64,000 nucleotides of DNA, from NCBI GenBank assembly GCA_002914805.1, contig JXTB01000083.1:1046267-1110266 (forward strand), written 5' to 3'. This document shows positions 10,861 through 22,930 of the stretch, in pieces; the stretch's first letter is position 1, and each line of letters opens with the position of its first letter. The notes below the pieces were generated by a model. It was not told the DNA's origin, ran no database searches, and saw only the letters and a program-made list of their open reading frames with translations. Both the position numbers and the translations under genes were made by a program. Origin of the DNA: Parasponia andersonii. Its lineage: Eukaryota; Streptophyta; Magnoliopsida; Rosales; Cannabaceae.

Positions 10861-12109
10861 GTTATACTATGCTCATTGTTTGGACTACGATATCATCAAC
10901 ACGATTGTGTCACTGTTGGCTATGTTTGGTTAGAGCAGGAAGATAATAAGGATACTACCAATTATGCCATTGATCCTTTAGCTTTCACGCACTTACATAA
11001 AGTAAAAAAGAAAGAGGAATGCTAGGCTACTCTCTTTTTTCACTCACATAATTTGTTACTATATTTTGTAATATTACTAAAATGTGTGATTATTCGTAGA
11101 GTTCACATGTTACCTTCCATCTTCAATATTATTTTACTTGTTTCTAGAATACTAAAACTTTATGAAACATTTTTTTTGTCCGAAAAATAAACAAATAAGT
11201 AGAAATGATAAATATTTAGTACGCAAAAAAGGGAAAAATTAGTTTATTTCTCGTTTACAAATAAATTTAGAAATAGCTAGCGCTTATAGCCCGAACGAGA
11301 GAACGTGGAGTCAAGTTGCATTTTCTCGACACACATTTCACATTTGTACATATATACCACTTAGGTCAATGTAAATAAATAAGATAGTACATTTGAACTT
11401 ACTTCGTAGGCAAAGTGGTAAAGTTTCATACATATTGATGTAATGTAAGTATGCATTAATGGAACTAATATTCAGGTTTTCCTCTAGGTCCGAGCTTCGC
11501 TAATTTACCAATATTGGTAAAGAAGACAAAGGAAAGCAACTCCCTGAAATTGAAAATCAGAACTGTTGATAAGATAGACCAAAGTTGATTATCAGTACCA
11601 CCACGTTTTGCATGGTGTTTGATTCTGAATTAAGGCCACGTGGATGCATACCATTTGTGGAATGCAAGGAAATTGCCCCGGCATTATTACTCGTATAACT
11701 TTAAAGTGTACATTACTAATCAATACTCCTGCACTGCATATTATCAAAGCTGACGGTGTACTGTGTACCGGTGTTTATGATCAATTAGAAATCGACTTAT
11801 TTTGCTAAAACTTCAACTGCTTCAATCAAAGATCGGTTTTGTAAAATCTCATCCAGTTTAATTTAATTTAAACTAGTTAGTTTTGATCAATTTGAACTTG
11901 ACCAATTATTTTAGATTTTTGATTGTTTTTAAATCTTTAAAATAATTTCTAATTAAAAATTATCTTAATGAGGTCATTTTTTTGAGCTTTTATTCAGTGA
12001 CATTTTAAGCATTTTTGGCTAATAGAAAAATATAAAGTACGCGAAGTTTATGGATCAAAATTAGATTTCTTTTTTAAAAAAAAAATAAAAGGGATTCCTT
12101 TATTTAAGG
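10861..12109. other. Intergenic DNA between the retroelements and the RBR gene
   Basis: No gene is supported. The first 160 bases form an open frame of about 54 codons that touches the end of the older copia element and ends at a TAG near 11023; I do not recognise it. The rest is AT-rich. About 100 bp near 11200-11290 resembles 16960-17050 (shared ATGATAAATATT and GAAAT.GCTAGC.CTTATA words), probably an old dispersed repeat. Confidence 0.45.
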
Positions 12110-12495
12110 TTANAATCCGTCAGGAGCGAGATTTGGGCACATCGCCGTTCTGTCAGGATGGCTTGTCCCTGCGCGCGCACCTACCCAGAAACGCATTAAA
12201 TGCCCTGTCGGGGTCCGGAGCCGTGGGGCTGTCTTCCATTGCATCCAGTCTGAAGACCCTTGGGGCTTCTGTTCCCTATGACAGTTGAGGCGAGGGTCGC
12301 CGTTCCCAGACAGCAGACCCTTGGAGCTTCGGACCGCCAGCTGTCATGGACTCGAGGTCTGACCGGTTGAGCCGTTTGGGATCAGTGATGGACTCTGCCT
12401 TAAATTCGGAAGACCCACATGCCGATGCCGGGATCACGTGCGATCCTTGTGACCCTTCTCACGGTTCGAGGCTCGGGAATGGGCCCCACATATAT
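12110..12495. other. GC-rich island of about 385 bp, possibly a solo LTR or other insertion
   Basis: Composition jumps abruptly from AT-rich DNA to GC-rich sequence and back. The island contains a 16-bp direct repeat AGACCCTTGGRGCTTC at about 12253 and 12315, an ACGCATTAAATGCC word of the kind seen in plant LTRs, and a CACGTG hexamer near 12434. An N sits at its left edge (12113). I see no open frame and no clear target duplication, so the origin is unknown. Confidence 0.4.
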
Positions 12496-12803
12496 AATTT
12501 ACATTGGATCGGTTTAGAATAGATTAGTTGTTTTAAGAGTAAAAAATAGAACCAATCTAACATTTTTTTTTTGAAGGGAGTCTTTTTTTTTTTTGAAAAG
12601 GTAGGAACCAATTCAATCAAATTGAGATCTCTAAGAGGAAAAAAAAATCAGAATTAGATTAAATTGAATTGAATTACTCGATTTGATCGGTTAAATGTAA
12701 TCTTTGAAGACCCTTAGTATAGTGTGTGCAACAAAATATCGGCGAATTTGACTTATTTTCAATTTTAACGCTTTTTTTTCCCTAATATTTCGTATTCGTA
12801 AAC

Positions 12804-12862
12804 TATATAAGGGGTAAAGCAGTACACCTAGCAAAAGCGCAACAGTGCTAGTAAAACCCTAA
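12804..12862 (+). promoter_or_regulatory. Likely core promoter of the RBR gene: TATA box and telo-box
   Basis: TATATAA lies at 12804-12810 and the telo-box AAACCCTAA at 12854-12862, a motif common just downstream of transcription starts in plant genes. A (TA)n run follows at 12877-12906. A start of transcription around 12835 would give a 5' leader of about 250 nt before the ATG at 13092. This is inferred from motif spacing only. Confidence 0.5.
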
Positions 12863-12872
12863 AAATGAATTG

Positions 12873-12876
<4 letters not shown>

Positions 12877-12906
<30 letters not shown>
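12877..12906. repeat. (TA)n microsatellite in the RBR leader
   Basis: About 14 uninterrupted TA dinucleotides. It lies between the probable promoter and the start codon of the RBR gene, so length changes would alter the leader and not the protein. Confidence 0.9.
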
Positions 12907-12908
<2 letters not shown>

Positions 12909-13091
12909 TACTGGGAATTGAATCTCTGCCCCGCCCGAGAGACTAATCAAGATTCGAAATTTTGTTTTGAATCAAGAAAGATAAATAAATAAATATAATT
13001 ATTGGGATCGGAGAAGAAGGGGAGGAGACTCGAAACCCTCTCACTTTCATTTTCATTTTCATTTTCATCCACAATTGTTAATTTCGTAATC

Positions 13092-14698
13092 ATGGGTACA
13101 ATGCCAGTACAAGTACCTAAGCGAGAGAAGAGTGAAACAAGACCAAGAAAGAAGCCCAATATAGAGCTAGGATTGCGTGAAATTGTTGATCTTGAAGACG
13201 ATAATTTTTGCAGTGAGTCGATTCTGGACAAGGGCACAAACAAGTCCAATGCCATCTCTGTTGAGCAGTACGATGAGGATCTAGACCTCCAACTCGCTCT
13301 CACGGCTTCTCGTCTCCGAACAACCCCTCTTACCAAACCCAAATTCATTGACCTTTCTCAAGAAAAAATCCCATTTCACCACGAGGCTGACGATGATGGT
13401 GATGACGATGAAATTCGGGTTCTCTGGTTCAGCACACCCAAGAGTACTCGACGAGAAAAGGAGAAGACCTTTACGGATCCTTCGGTGACCGAAAATGGGC
13501 AGTCTTCAAATTCCAAGAACGACCCATCTTTCGTGTGCGAAATCTGCGTGGAACCCAAGTCTGGAAATGAGTCGTTTCGCGTCAGAGGCTGTAGCCATGT
13601 TTACTGCTCCGAGTGCATGGCCAGGTACGTTGCCTCTAAGCTTCAAGATAACGTTACTGAAATTGGTTGCCCTGTTTCTGAGTGTAAAGGGTCGTTGGAG
13701 CCCGAGTATTGTCGTTCGATACTGCCCCAAGAGGTGTTTGATAGGTGGGGAATGGCTCTGTGTGAGGCTCTGATCCTTGGGTCTGAAAAGTTTTACTGTC
13801 CGTACAAGGATTGTTCTGTGATGATGATTGATGATGGGAAAGAGATCATAAAGGAGTCGGAGTGCCCGAGTTGCTATAGAATGTTTTGTGCGCAGTGTAA
13901 GGTTCCGTGGCATGCGGGGATCGATTGCGCGGAGTTTCAGAAGTTGAACAAGGATGAGAGAGAGGAGGAGGATATTATGTTGATGCAACTTGCTAAGAAG
14001 AAACACTGGCGAAGGTGTCCAAACTGCAATTTCTATGTCGAAAGAAAAGATGGTTGCTTGTACATGTTATGCAGGTCAGTACTTTCTTTTCTCTTTTTTT
14101 GGCTGCCGCTGCAATTTCCTTTCGTGGTTTTTCTTAATTTACTTAGGTATATAGTAGTGTCCTTCACTAGGGTCAATTTGGTATTGTTTTTACAGATCCT
14201 GAACTGTAGTAGCGTTCTAATTTGGGGTCAGTTTGGTATTTGCTTATAAGTTTGATTCTAATTATAAAATCATTTCAGCTACAATTGGTGTTTGGCCAAC
14301 ATGCTTTATGTCATAGCAGAGTAAAATATTTCATAGGTGAATGCACAAAATCTAATTAATCTTCATTGTTCATAGTAGGTTAAGAAGCTAAAAAATTAGC
14401 TTTCAGCTTCTACTTCTAGATTTATTAGAATCAGAAATTCTCTAGCAATACAACACTGGTCCTTAATTGTTGTTTTATACATTTATATAGCTTTTTCAGT
14501 TATTAAAACGAGTTGGTTGTTGGGACTTGGGACTTGGGACTGAGGAGTGCTTTACTGCTTTTCGCATGTAACATTGTCTGCTTCATGTCTCCTGTCCGTA
14601 CATACTTAGAAGATGGCCAACCATTTCCCGTTCTTGGCTTTTGGTTACTATTGGTACTTGTAGCTTGCTGCGCATTAGCTATAAATTTGCAGAAACTG

Positions 14699-14730
<32 letters not shown>

Positions 14731-16036
14731 TACAAGGAGTGATTCAGTTTAAATCGTCATAAGAGACTGGTTGTAGATAGGTAGATGATACGGAACAATC
14801 TACAAAGTCGTTTTTAGGTGGTCCAACCTCCAGAAAAAGCAATTGTGAGTTAATGACACTTGAAAATCATATGATTTTAGTCAGCCTAGTTGTCTAAAAT
14901 AGGAAAATAGGAGCTAGTTTCATTTTTGTGAGCGTCATTTTCACTATCGATGCCCATGGTTTTTGACTTATATTTGTTTCACTTATCGTGTTTGTTACCT
15001 TGTGCTACCTAGCTAGCTAAAAAGCGCAATGTAAATGGAAGAGAGCACCATCTTGCACTGGAGTGAAGCTTTCTGTCCTATTTATTTGTGATTTTTATTT
15101 TGTCCCGAGAAAGTCAAGATGCCTCGCACCTAGAAGCACGTCTTACATCTAAAAGTTATGAGAAGAGTAGTTTATTAGAATACTCAATCAGACCAAAAAA
15201 ATATGTTACTTTATCAAATGGTTTCGATGCAACATGACTAGTATGTTTTTGTTTTGCTACGTAGTCAATATACCTTTGTGGTGCACTATTAGTCTATTAC
15301 CTACCATGGATCTCAATTATATTAATATGTCTTTTTTGTTAAACAAAGTGGTTCTCATGCCTCTGATCAATTTTTAATTTATGGACATTGTGAAGGCTCA
15401 TTCACAAGTGAGTACCTGATAGAGGATCCTGTAGTCCGCTTTAGCTCAAGGAAATATATTATACCCGTTACTTGCATTTTGTGACATTAAATCCAATTAC
15501 TAGTCTGTTCTTCAAACTGGATTTCTCTCCTTTTTTCCAGTGGAATTTTATTGAAGCATCTTGAAGGCACTCGTAATGTCATGGACGTATTCTTAACTTT
15601 TAAGCATGGTATCATTCTTGGAGGATAATGATATTTCGTTTTTTAACCTTAAACTTCTCTTATTTTATACAGCCTCGTCAACGAACGTGATCGTTTTTTT
15701 TTTTTTTTCTTTTTTACAATCTGTAAACCATGTATGTATTTGAGCTCTACTAACGTCATATGCGTCAGACTCTAGCATGCCTTTTGAATTTTGCTACATA
15801 AAATGCTTGACTTACCATTTTAGTAAGGTTCGTACACGAGAATTCTCTGCTTCGGAGATGAGCTTCCTGTAAAATTTCTTTTATAATTTTATTCAATGGA
15901 ACATTTTTCCAATTAGTTCTTACATTTTGTTTTTATCTTGGTGATTGCATGCAGGTGCCGCACCGCATTCTGCTACAACTGCGGGAATATTTACGAAGAA
16001 CATCACAGCCACTATTGTAAAAAATGTGAGCGCTAA
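13092..16036 (+). CDS. RBR (RING-IBR-RING) E3 ubiquitin ligase, RNF144/RSL1-like, 354 aa
   Basis: There are two coding exons, 13092-14074 and 15955-16036, joined in phase (AG|G) across a 1.88-kb GT-AG intron. I chose the ATG at 13092 (AATCATGGG); upstream in-frame sequence has no ATG. The N-terminal half is acidic and unstructured. RING1 starts at about residue 148 (CEIC, then CSHVYCSEC). An IBR with CPYKDC, CPSC and CAQC spans about 217-281. RING2 starts at about 308 (CPNC) and contains KDGCLYMLCRC; the Cys of DGC sits where RBR ligases carry the cysteine that takes ubiquitin from the E2. The second exon supplies CRTAFCYNCG and the last zinc ligands. The protein ends shortly after RING2 and shows no membrane segment. 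RBR ligases act as RING/HECT hybrids; the substrate cannot be told. Confidence 0.88.
14075..15954 (+). other. Intron of the RBR gene
   Basis: Bounded by AG|GTCAGT and TTGCATGCAG|G. Apart from a 26-base poly(A) run at 14701-14726 and a poly(T) run near 15690 it is ordinary AT-rich intron sequence. Reading through it from exon 1 gives a longer open frame to 14249 that loses the end of RING2, so intron retention would make a protein lacking most of RING2. Confidence 0.8.
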
Positions 16037-18892
16037 TATTCTGTGATTATATTAACCACTAAAGTACTTTTTTAGTAAGGGTTAATGGTTTATTATCAAG
16101 ATCAAATATAAGTAATGTCTGAGCAGATCCTATGATTATGCGTTTAGTTTTTTCTCTAGTCTCTCCCACATGAAACTGGAGATCATTAGACTACAATAAA
16201 CATGATTGTTTCATTGTTAATTCTTTTTTTCTTTTTTTCTTCCCTTTTTTTTTAATTAAAATAGGATTTAACTAATGACCTCCACTTATTACAAATTAAA
16301 AGAAAATACTTAAGAATACTCAATCTCTAATCCACACTATTAAGAATAATAGGTTTTCATGTCTACTCCAATGTAATTCGAATCTAAGACCGAGATCCTA
16401 AATAATGAGTACTTAACCCACTTGAGCTAACATATTTTACTCCATTAGTGGGTATTTTTAAACTTAAAAGAGACAAAGAAAGACTGTTGGTATTTATGTT
16501 TTACAAGCATATTAAACGACACGTTGTTTTTTATTAGGATTACGCGTAAAAGTCAGCTCCGATTCTCCAAAGGGCAAAGCCCATGTACTTAACTATGTAT
16601 TATTTGTCATTCTTAGTGGTGGGTAGGTAGGATGAGCTGAGTTTAAATGTTTTTGGAAATTTTGAACAACATTGTCCTCACGATCAATAGATTTTGAACA
16701 ACATTAATGTCGTATGTTGAATGTTCTCCTCATCACGAAAGATGTACGATGAGTGCATTTTCTAAGTACCACCTAACCCCTAAACGGCCTAAAGTGATGT
16801 GTTCCCAGTTGACTTGAGGCCCTCCCTTTAGTCAAATAATAGGGCTGGATTCTCCTTCCACCTGATTGAAGTGTCACTTGTTAGTTGTTTTTGAATACTA
16901 ATACTAAAAAAATTATGAAAATGGAAATAATAATATTTTTCCTTTGGATAAAGAAAAATGATAAATATTAGTACCCAACCACATTACCCAAAAATGAGAA
17001 ATAAATACATTTTCGTTTACCATTGAATTCAGAAATTGCTAGCCCTTATAATTAGCTGGAAGCAGGTCATTTTTTTTTCCCTCTTTCGATTTTTCGTCTG
17101 TTGAAAGTGACGTGTAAAAATTTATCAGATGACCAGAGTACAAGATAGTTAAAATGGACAAACGATTTGAGTCTTAGATGCTTCATTTCTGTATCATCAC
17201 ATTCTTCTTCTATTAAGAAGCAACAAAAATCCCAAGGGCTTTTGTGAGCATTAAATTACTCAAGTACCTCCAACGACGGGAAGTAGTGAGTTGAAAACCG
17301 TAGTGAAAGGAGGGTTAAATTGGTAAATTGGGATTACCTGAAATAATAAGAGAAAGAGCACGCATTAATATCCTTCCCGTAAAGTCAAAGGAATCGAAAC
17401 CTCTCCGCTTTATCCGGGATGGATGGAAACTTGGCATCGCCGTAATGACCAAAATGCCCACGATTTAATCCACAATTAGATTATATTTTAGTCCAGTGAA
17501 AGTTGATTAAGAGGTCATTAAGGTAAAACACACACACAAGTGATGCGAACCGGTGGGGGAGGGCTAATACTACGGCACTTTTTGGCCAAAAAGGCGGATT
17601 TATTGAAACGTTATGCCAACAGAAATTTGATTGAAACGAAACGAAGTTATGGTACGTGGACCAATAATAAATTGACGCGACACCTCTTCAAGAAGAAACA
17701 GGGAAAAGCATTTGATATTTTAGTAAAAGCTTTTTCCTGGTAAAAGAACGGTTTTCTGGTGCCTGGGCAGCTGCTTTCTTCTCTGTTTCATGATCAAAAA
17801 TTTTCAGTTGAGTAAATGAATTACAGCTTTTTGCTCACTTTTATACCTAAATTCTACTCTCTTTTTAGTTTTTATATCAACTTTGTGTTTTTTTTTTTAA
17901 AAAAAAAATTGTACTCACACGAGTAGCTTTTCGAGTTTAAATGCGAAGTTTATATGTGTATGTGCGTGTGTGTATATATATATGTGCATGCAAACTTATA
18001 AGCAAGCTGTTTAAGATTAATGTTTCAAGTTTTGGTTAAGTGGGCATTTGGTTTCTGATCTTTGTTGTTGTTCTAGGTATGAGTTTGTTGGGATTGTACG
18101 GTTCCACCCCGTTTTCTGTTTAGTTGTCTCTATGGAACTTTGATGCCCCTTTTTTGTTATATCTTTTCTTATAGAATTGGGTTATTTGTTTATTTTATTT
18201 CGGGTTTATTCTTTTCACAGCTATCTTCATTTAGGTAGCTGACATCCTTTTTTTTTTCTGATTGTGTTTTCACTTTTTTTTATGGAAGTTAAAATGGCTA
18301 TTTTTCTTTTGTTATTTAATATGTCTTTATTATGATGGTATTTCTTAAATATAGTGTTTCCATGATTTAAAATTCTTAATTACAATTTCCTTTCTACTTT
18401 GAAATAAAAATAAAAATTCCTGTCTAAGTTCTTCTTATAGAATCATTTTGAGCCGTAAGACCACCTTTTTTTTTTATTTCTTTTCCAATAATATCATTTC
18501 TTTTTTCATATTACTATTCATAAGTTTGAATATTAAATCCCAGTATGTTTAGCTTTTGGAACAACCAAAGGGTGAAAACCTGAGATATGCGATGAAAAAT
18601 GTATCTTAAGTGATCATTTAGTCATAAGCACCTCATATTCTGTGCTTAGAGAATCTCATTATGCTAATTCAAGCATTTGAAATGCTATTAATAATTAGCT
18701 AATTGTCTCCATTTTTTGCCAACTGTAGGTCGAGGCCAAGAGAACATCAACTGAAGAATTTCATCTATAGGTAATAGGATCCAAATCACTCGACGGAGTT
18801 CGACATTTTCAGTCTTTATACTATCTGAAAGAGAAAGAAGGATTTTTTTTTTTTTTTCAAGCTGAGTCCACTAAATCTTCCACTGTATAGTG
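16037..18892. other. Intergenic region and probable leader of the bHLH gene
   Basis: It holds the RBR 3' end, the SINE candidate at 16230-16440 and AT-rich DNA with poly(T) runs. A short open frame at 17540-17743 has no family features and I do not call it. Splice-like sites at CTGTAG|GTCGAGG (about 18728) and ATAG|GTAATAG (about 18769) suggest a spliced 5' leader for the bHLH gene, but the first leader exon cannot be fixed. Confidence 0.5.
16230..16440 (-). mobile_element. Probable tRNA-derived SINE
   Basis: On the minus strand, TTAGCTCAAGTGG (about 16430-16418) looks like a pol III A box. About 40 bases on, GTCTTAGATTCGAAT (about 16390-16376) looks like a degenerate B box. The unit then runs to a T-rich stretch on the plus strand (16221-16252), which is an A-rich tail in the element's own orientation. 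Spacing and order fit a tRNA-derived SINE head. I could not fix the target duplication, so the ends are approximate. Confidence 0.5.
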
Positions 18893-21800
18893 ATGGATGA
18901 GTATTTAGAACATTTCTTCTATTCCTCATCATGGTCAGATATAGATTTGAAAGAAAGATCGTCCATAATATGTAGCGAACCGGATCAACCAAATGGCCTT
19001 CTTTTTTGTTCAGTTGGGGTCAACGAAGATGACAACAACAATTCACATACAAGTATGATTAACTCAAATGGTAGTACTGAGAGTTTGGCCACTCAAGATG
19101 CTTCTTCAATTGTTCTTGGTTCAGAGTCGGATTATGGTATCAACATGGCTTTACATTCTGAAGAGGCTCAATTACAAGCCAACAATCACAACATTGTAGG
19201 AAACCGCTCAAACGGAGTGGAAAGCGGTAGCTCAGAACTTGGAAAACTTGGCTTTCAATACAATGTGGCTATTCCAACGCCTGGCTCGCTGAATCTCGGG
19301 TCTTCCAAGCATAATCCGGTGATTGGTAATGTTTCAAGCTCTTCTCTTCCCTGCTCTGAGGTTGGAGATATGCAATCCAATACTCTTGAACCATCTGTTG
19401 TCCAGAGTTTCAACAAAGATTTTAGAACCCTTTCTCCAATTCCACATTTGTGTCCTGTTCCGTCTTTGGAGGGTGTTTCTTCCTTGTCTCATGATATTGG
19501 GCAAGATAGAATTGGAGGTTTTGGTATGCAAGGGGGAGAATATGTTGATAATGATTTGTATGGCATAGAAAGCCATTCAAGAAACTTGTCAGCATCAGTG
19601 TCCTCAAAGGTATTAGTCTTTGCTCGTCATACTTTAAGAATGTTAAGTGTATGTATTATGTAATGTATGTATCCAAATGTATCTTGTATGTGTATAAATA
19701 CATTCTGTGTAGTTCACAATGGCATTTATATTGTTCTTATCATGTAAAACAGGGTACACATGACTTGCCAAATTATCCTTTATCGTCTTTTGTTTCTGGC
19801 CCTCAGACGACAATGGCAACTTCTGGACTGCAAGCTCTATCACAGGTGTTTATTTATTCTGTCTTTTTTATATTGGATAAGTAAGAGTTTCTTCGCTTAT
19901 TGAGTCTAAATTGTTGACTGGTCATTAAGTTTCATCAGTTGTTAGAAAAGTGAGTTCTCCTTTCAAGTAGTAAAGAAGGCTTGTGTTTTTCCTGTTACAG
20001 GCACTATCAACTAATCCCGTTACTGAATGTAATGGAACTGGAAAGCCTCGTGTCAGGGCACGGCGAGGCCAGGCCACTGATCCTCACAGTATCGCAGAAA
20101 GGGTTAGTTGTAGATCAATAATTTGAATTGGACTGCCAAATATGAGGTTTCCTCGTCAAAAAAATTTAGTTTGCTGAGAACTTAAATGATATAAATGCTC
20201 TGTTGTTTCTTGTATTAATGAATTGTTTTAAAACCACTATATTTGCAGCTGCGGAGGGAAAAAATTGCTGAAAGGATGAGAAGTCTGCAAGAACTTTTGC
20301 CAAATCCCAATAAGGTACTTCTTATCTCTTAGGTCTATTTACTAGTCCGAAATAGGCTGTAATGGGAAAGGAAATAAGGGATGCATTTTCATTCCGATCC
20401 ATTCATGTGTTTATTTACACAATTAGGAAACAAGTTTTGGTCTCCTCACAGTTAATGAAAATACGAATTTTGATTCCTTCTGATCCCTTTCCAAAACTTT
20501 TCCTATTACGATTCTCTTTATTACGAGGTAAATGTGCTATTAGTGTTCTCAGTTCAAATGAGGTATCAATGAATTTGTTTCTATCCATGACAATATGAAT
20601 TTGGTTGAGTTGAGTTGTGAATGTTCAGGGGTCTTTACAGTTACTAAATATTAAGCTGGTAGCGTCAATTTCAGATCATAGATCAGTTATACTTTTGCTA
20701 TCATGAACTGCTCTAACTTCACATATAAACATGTCTGAAAAGTAATGGAAAACTTTATAGCATGTGATATTTTAACAGTTCCCAAGTGGAGAGCTGATTT
20801 CACCTTGCTTTTGTAGAATGACAAGGCAACCATGCTTGATGAGATCATTGAATACGTCAAATTTCTTCAGCTCCAAGTGAAGGTATGTTAAAGAACTTTT
20901 ATAAAATGACATTAGTTTCTTCTTTTTTTTATGAGATAATCATTGAGGCCATGTTTGATAGTCATGGACAACTCAAAAGAACTAGCATTGAAGTTCCAAA
21001 AATGACTTCTTTGTTTGAGTATTCTTGTTGCTTCTAATGAACAATTTTCAGGTTCTTAGCATGAGCAGGCTTGGAGCAGCCGGGGCAGTTGTCCCCCTTA
21101 TAACGGAACATCAGGCTGAGGTATAACCTTGTTTAGTAAGCTTGAACCTCTTTCTGAACCAAAAGCTGTTTAAAGACTAGTCACTTTATACAAGACAGAC
21201 ATCAAGACATAGATTGACTAGAAAAAGAACAATACTTATGTTCGTTGTAATGTTTGATTTCTAAAAATATGCGATTATTATTTGTTACTCAAAAACATTA
21301 AAACAACATAATTGAGCATAAAAATTAGAAATGAGTAATATACAATAAGTATTTAAGTTAGTTAGAGAGAAAAATATATATAACAATAAGAAGTTGGTAA
21401 TGAAAGATCTCAAACAAAAATAGGACTTGTTAACTAGATTTTAGGGTACTGAAGTATAAATAACTAAGATTAATAGTACGGAAACTTAAATAATAAAAAG
21501 TAAAGGAACTGAAGTTTACATATAGCTGGAAATAGTGATGCCCGATCAACCACTTTATATACGTAAAATAGTGTTTATCAAGTACGAACTAGTACAAAAC
21601 CTTATAAAATAGGATGGAGTACCTAGGCGATGAATACAAGACAAGATATAAACAATGAATAAGGACTAAAAGCTTAAATATATGACAAAGCAACAAAAAT
21701 TAGTCCCTGTGTATATAGAAACAATGGTTGATCATGCGTGCAAGGACAATAAAGACCACTTTCTAATGTGAGAATGAAGTTGAATTAGTGATTTTAGGCT

Positions 21801-22930
21801 AGGAACATGATCTAGAGTAATATGTAAGAGCTTAAGAGATGTTTTGTGTCTATCGGGTGGACTAAAATATAAGAAAAATAAGAATTCCAGCCACTACAAT
21901 AACTAAAAACGTGAGTAGCAAATTGAAAGAGAGAGAGTAATTGTATAAGGATGTTTGTGTACGAAGGAATTCTCTTTTCAATAGTGAAAAGGTTGCTCCT
22001 ATTTATAAGGAGTTGAAACTTGGAACCCAAGAAGTTAGTAGAAGATAAGGTTGCCAAGTGGTAAAAACAGTTTTTCCTTATCTCTTAGCATTTGGTTGTA
22101 GCCATAATTTTAATGAAAAACAATGATTAAGTAACATGGAAGTGTTAAAAACCAATTTAGAATTTAGTTAACTGTATTAGAAAGTAACATAGAAGCTGCC
22201 ACCTTAGCAGTTTCACTCAAAATTGGCAAAGATAAGCCAGAAATCACCTGATTTAGGGGTTAGTTATTAGGGAATTAAAATGTTACTTGATTAGGAAGTT
22301 TCTGCATATAAGAGTGGCTGGTTTTTCTTAATTTGGTACATGTAACTCATATTCTTATTCCCCTAAAAGGTTTTTTTCTCTATTTTTTACTTTAATCATA
22401 TTCAAGCTTAAGCTATCAGCACTTAATAAAAATTGTTCTAATCAAATTCAAGAAGTTATCCCAAAACAAGTTACCTTTTGACAACAAGAGCTCTTTTATT
22501 TATTTATTTTGGGGATAACTCTTCTAATGAGATTTTTAAAAAATGTTAGGGAGGAAACGGTTTTTCATTGTCCCAATCAGCTGGTCAAGTAACTGACATG
22601 ACTTTCCCATCTGATGAAATCGCGTTCGAGCGAGAGCTAGTGAAGCTGATGGAGTCGAACGTGACCAAAGCCATGCAGTATCTCCAAACCAAAGGCCTCT
22701 GCCTCATGCCAGTTGCTCTTGCTTCTGCCATGTCCGCTGGGAAGCGAAATGAATCATCGTCGGTCTCACTTTCTGCGGACTCCTCGAGGAAGGAAAATGG
22801 CTTCACTAATGGCATCGGGATCCACCAGATGCCCTCTAATGGCAATGCCATGACGAATAATCCAAATACACAACCAGAACATGGAAAGAACTTTCCTTGC
22901 AATGGCAGACAACTGAAATCGAAAGTATAA
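18893..22930 (+). CDS. bHLH transcription factor, LRL/UNE12 group, 497 aa
   Basis: There are seven coding exons, 18893-19609, 19753-19845, 20001-20102, 20249-20314, 20817-20882, 21052-21120 and 22550-22930, all phase 0 with GT-AG introns. The ATG at 18893 is the first in frame. Residues 1-270 are Ser/Asn-rich and probably disordered. The basic region and helices (about residues 290-350) read [20 protein letters not shown], then KIAERMRSLQELLPN, KATMLDEIIEYVKFLQLQVK and VLSMSRLGAAGAV. The [12 protein letters not shown] lead-in and the MSRLG end mark plant subfamily XI (LRL/UNE12). The H..E..R residues for E-box binding are present. The C-terminal MQYLQTKGLCLMPVALA is the second conserved block of this group. 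Arabidopsis LRL genes control root-hair growth; the role here is inferred only at group level. The last intron is long (1.43 kb). Confidence 0.92.
21121..22549 (+). other. Last intron of the bHLH gene, 1.43 kb
   Basis: AT-rich sequence bounded by GAG|GTATAA and TTAG|GGAGG. It is much longer than the other introns of the gene (106-502 bp) and may contain an old insertion, but I see no terminal repeats or target duplication. A weak minus-strand open frame at 21812-22057 has no recognisable features. Confidence 0.7.

Noticed and set aside
11405-11510. Second tRNA-like stretch (GGCAAAGTGGTAAAG ... GGTCCGAGC) that could be a SINE head.
   Set aside because: The A-box-like and B-box-like words are about 75 bases apart and poorly matched, and no tail or target duplication is visible.
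13002-13091. Upstream extension of the RBR frame to 13002.
   Set aside because: The extension starts at TTG, not ATG. The first in-frame ATG is at 13092, with good context, and the extra residues are low complexity from a TTTTCA repeat.
17540-17743. 67-codon open frame between the RBR and bHLH genes.
   Set aside because: It has no family motif, no splice or promoter context and a composition like the surrounding DNA.
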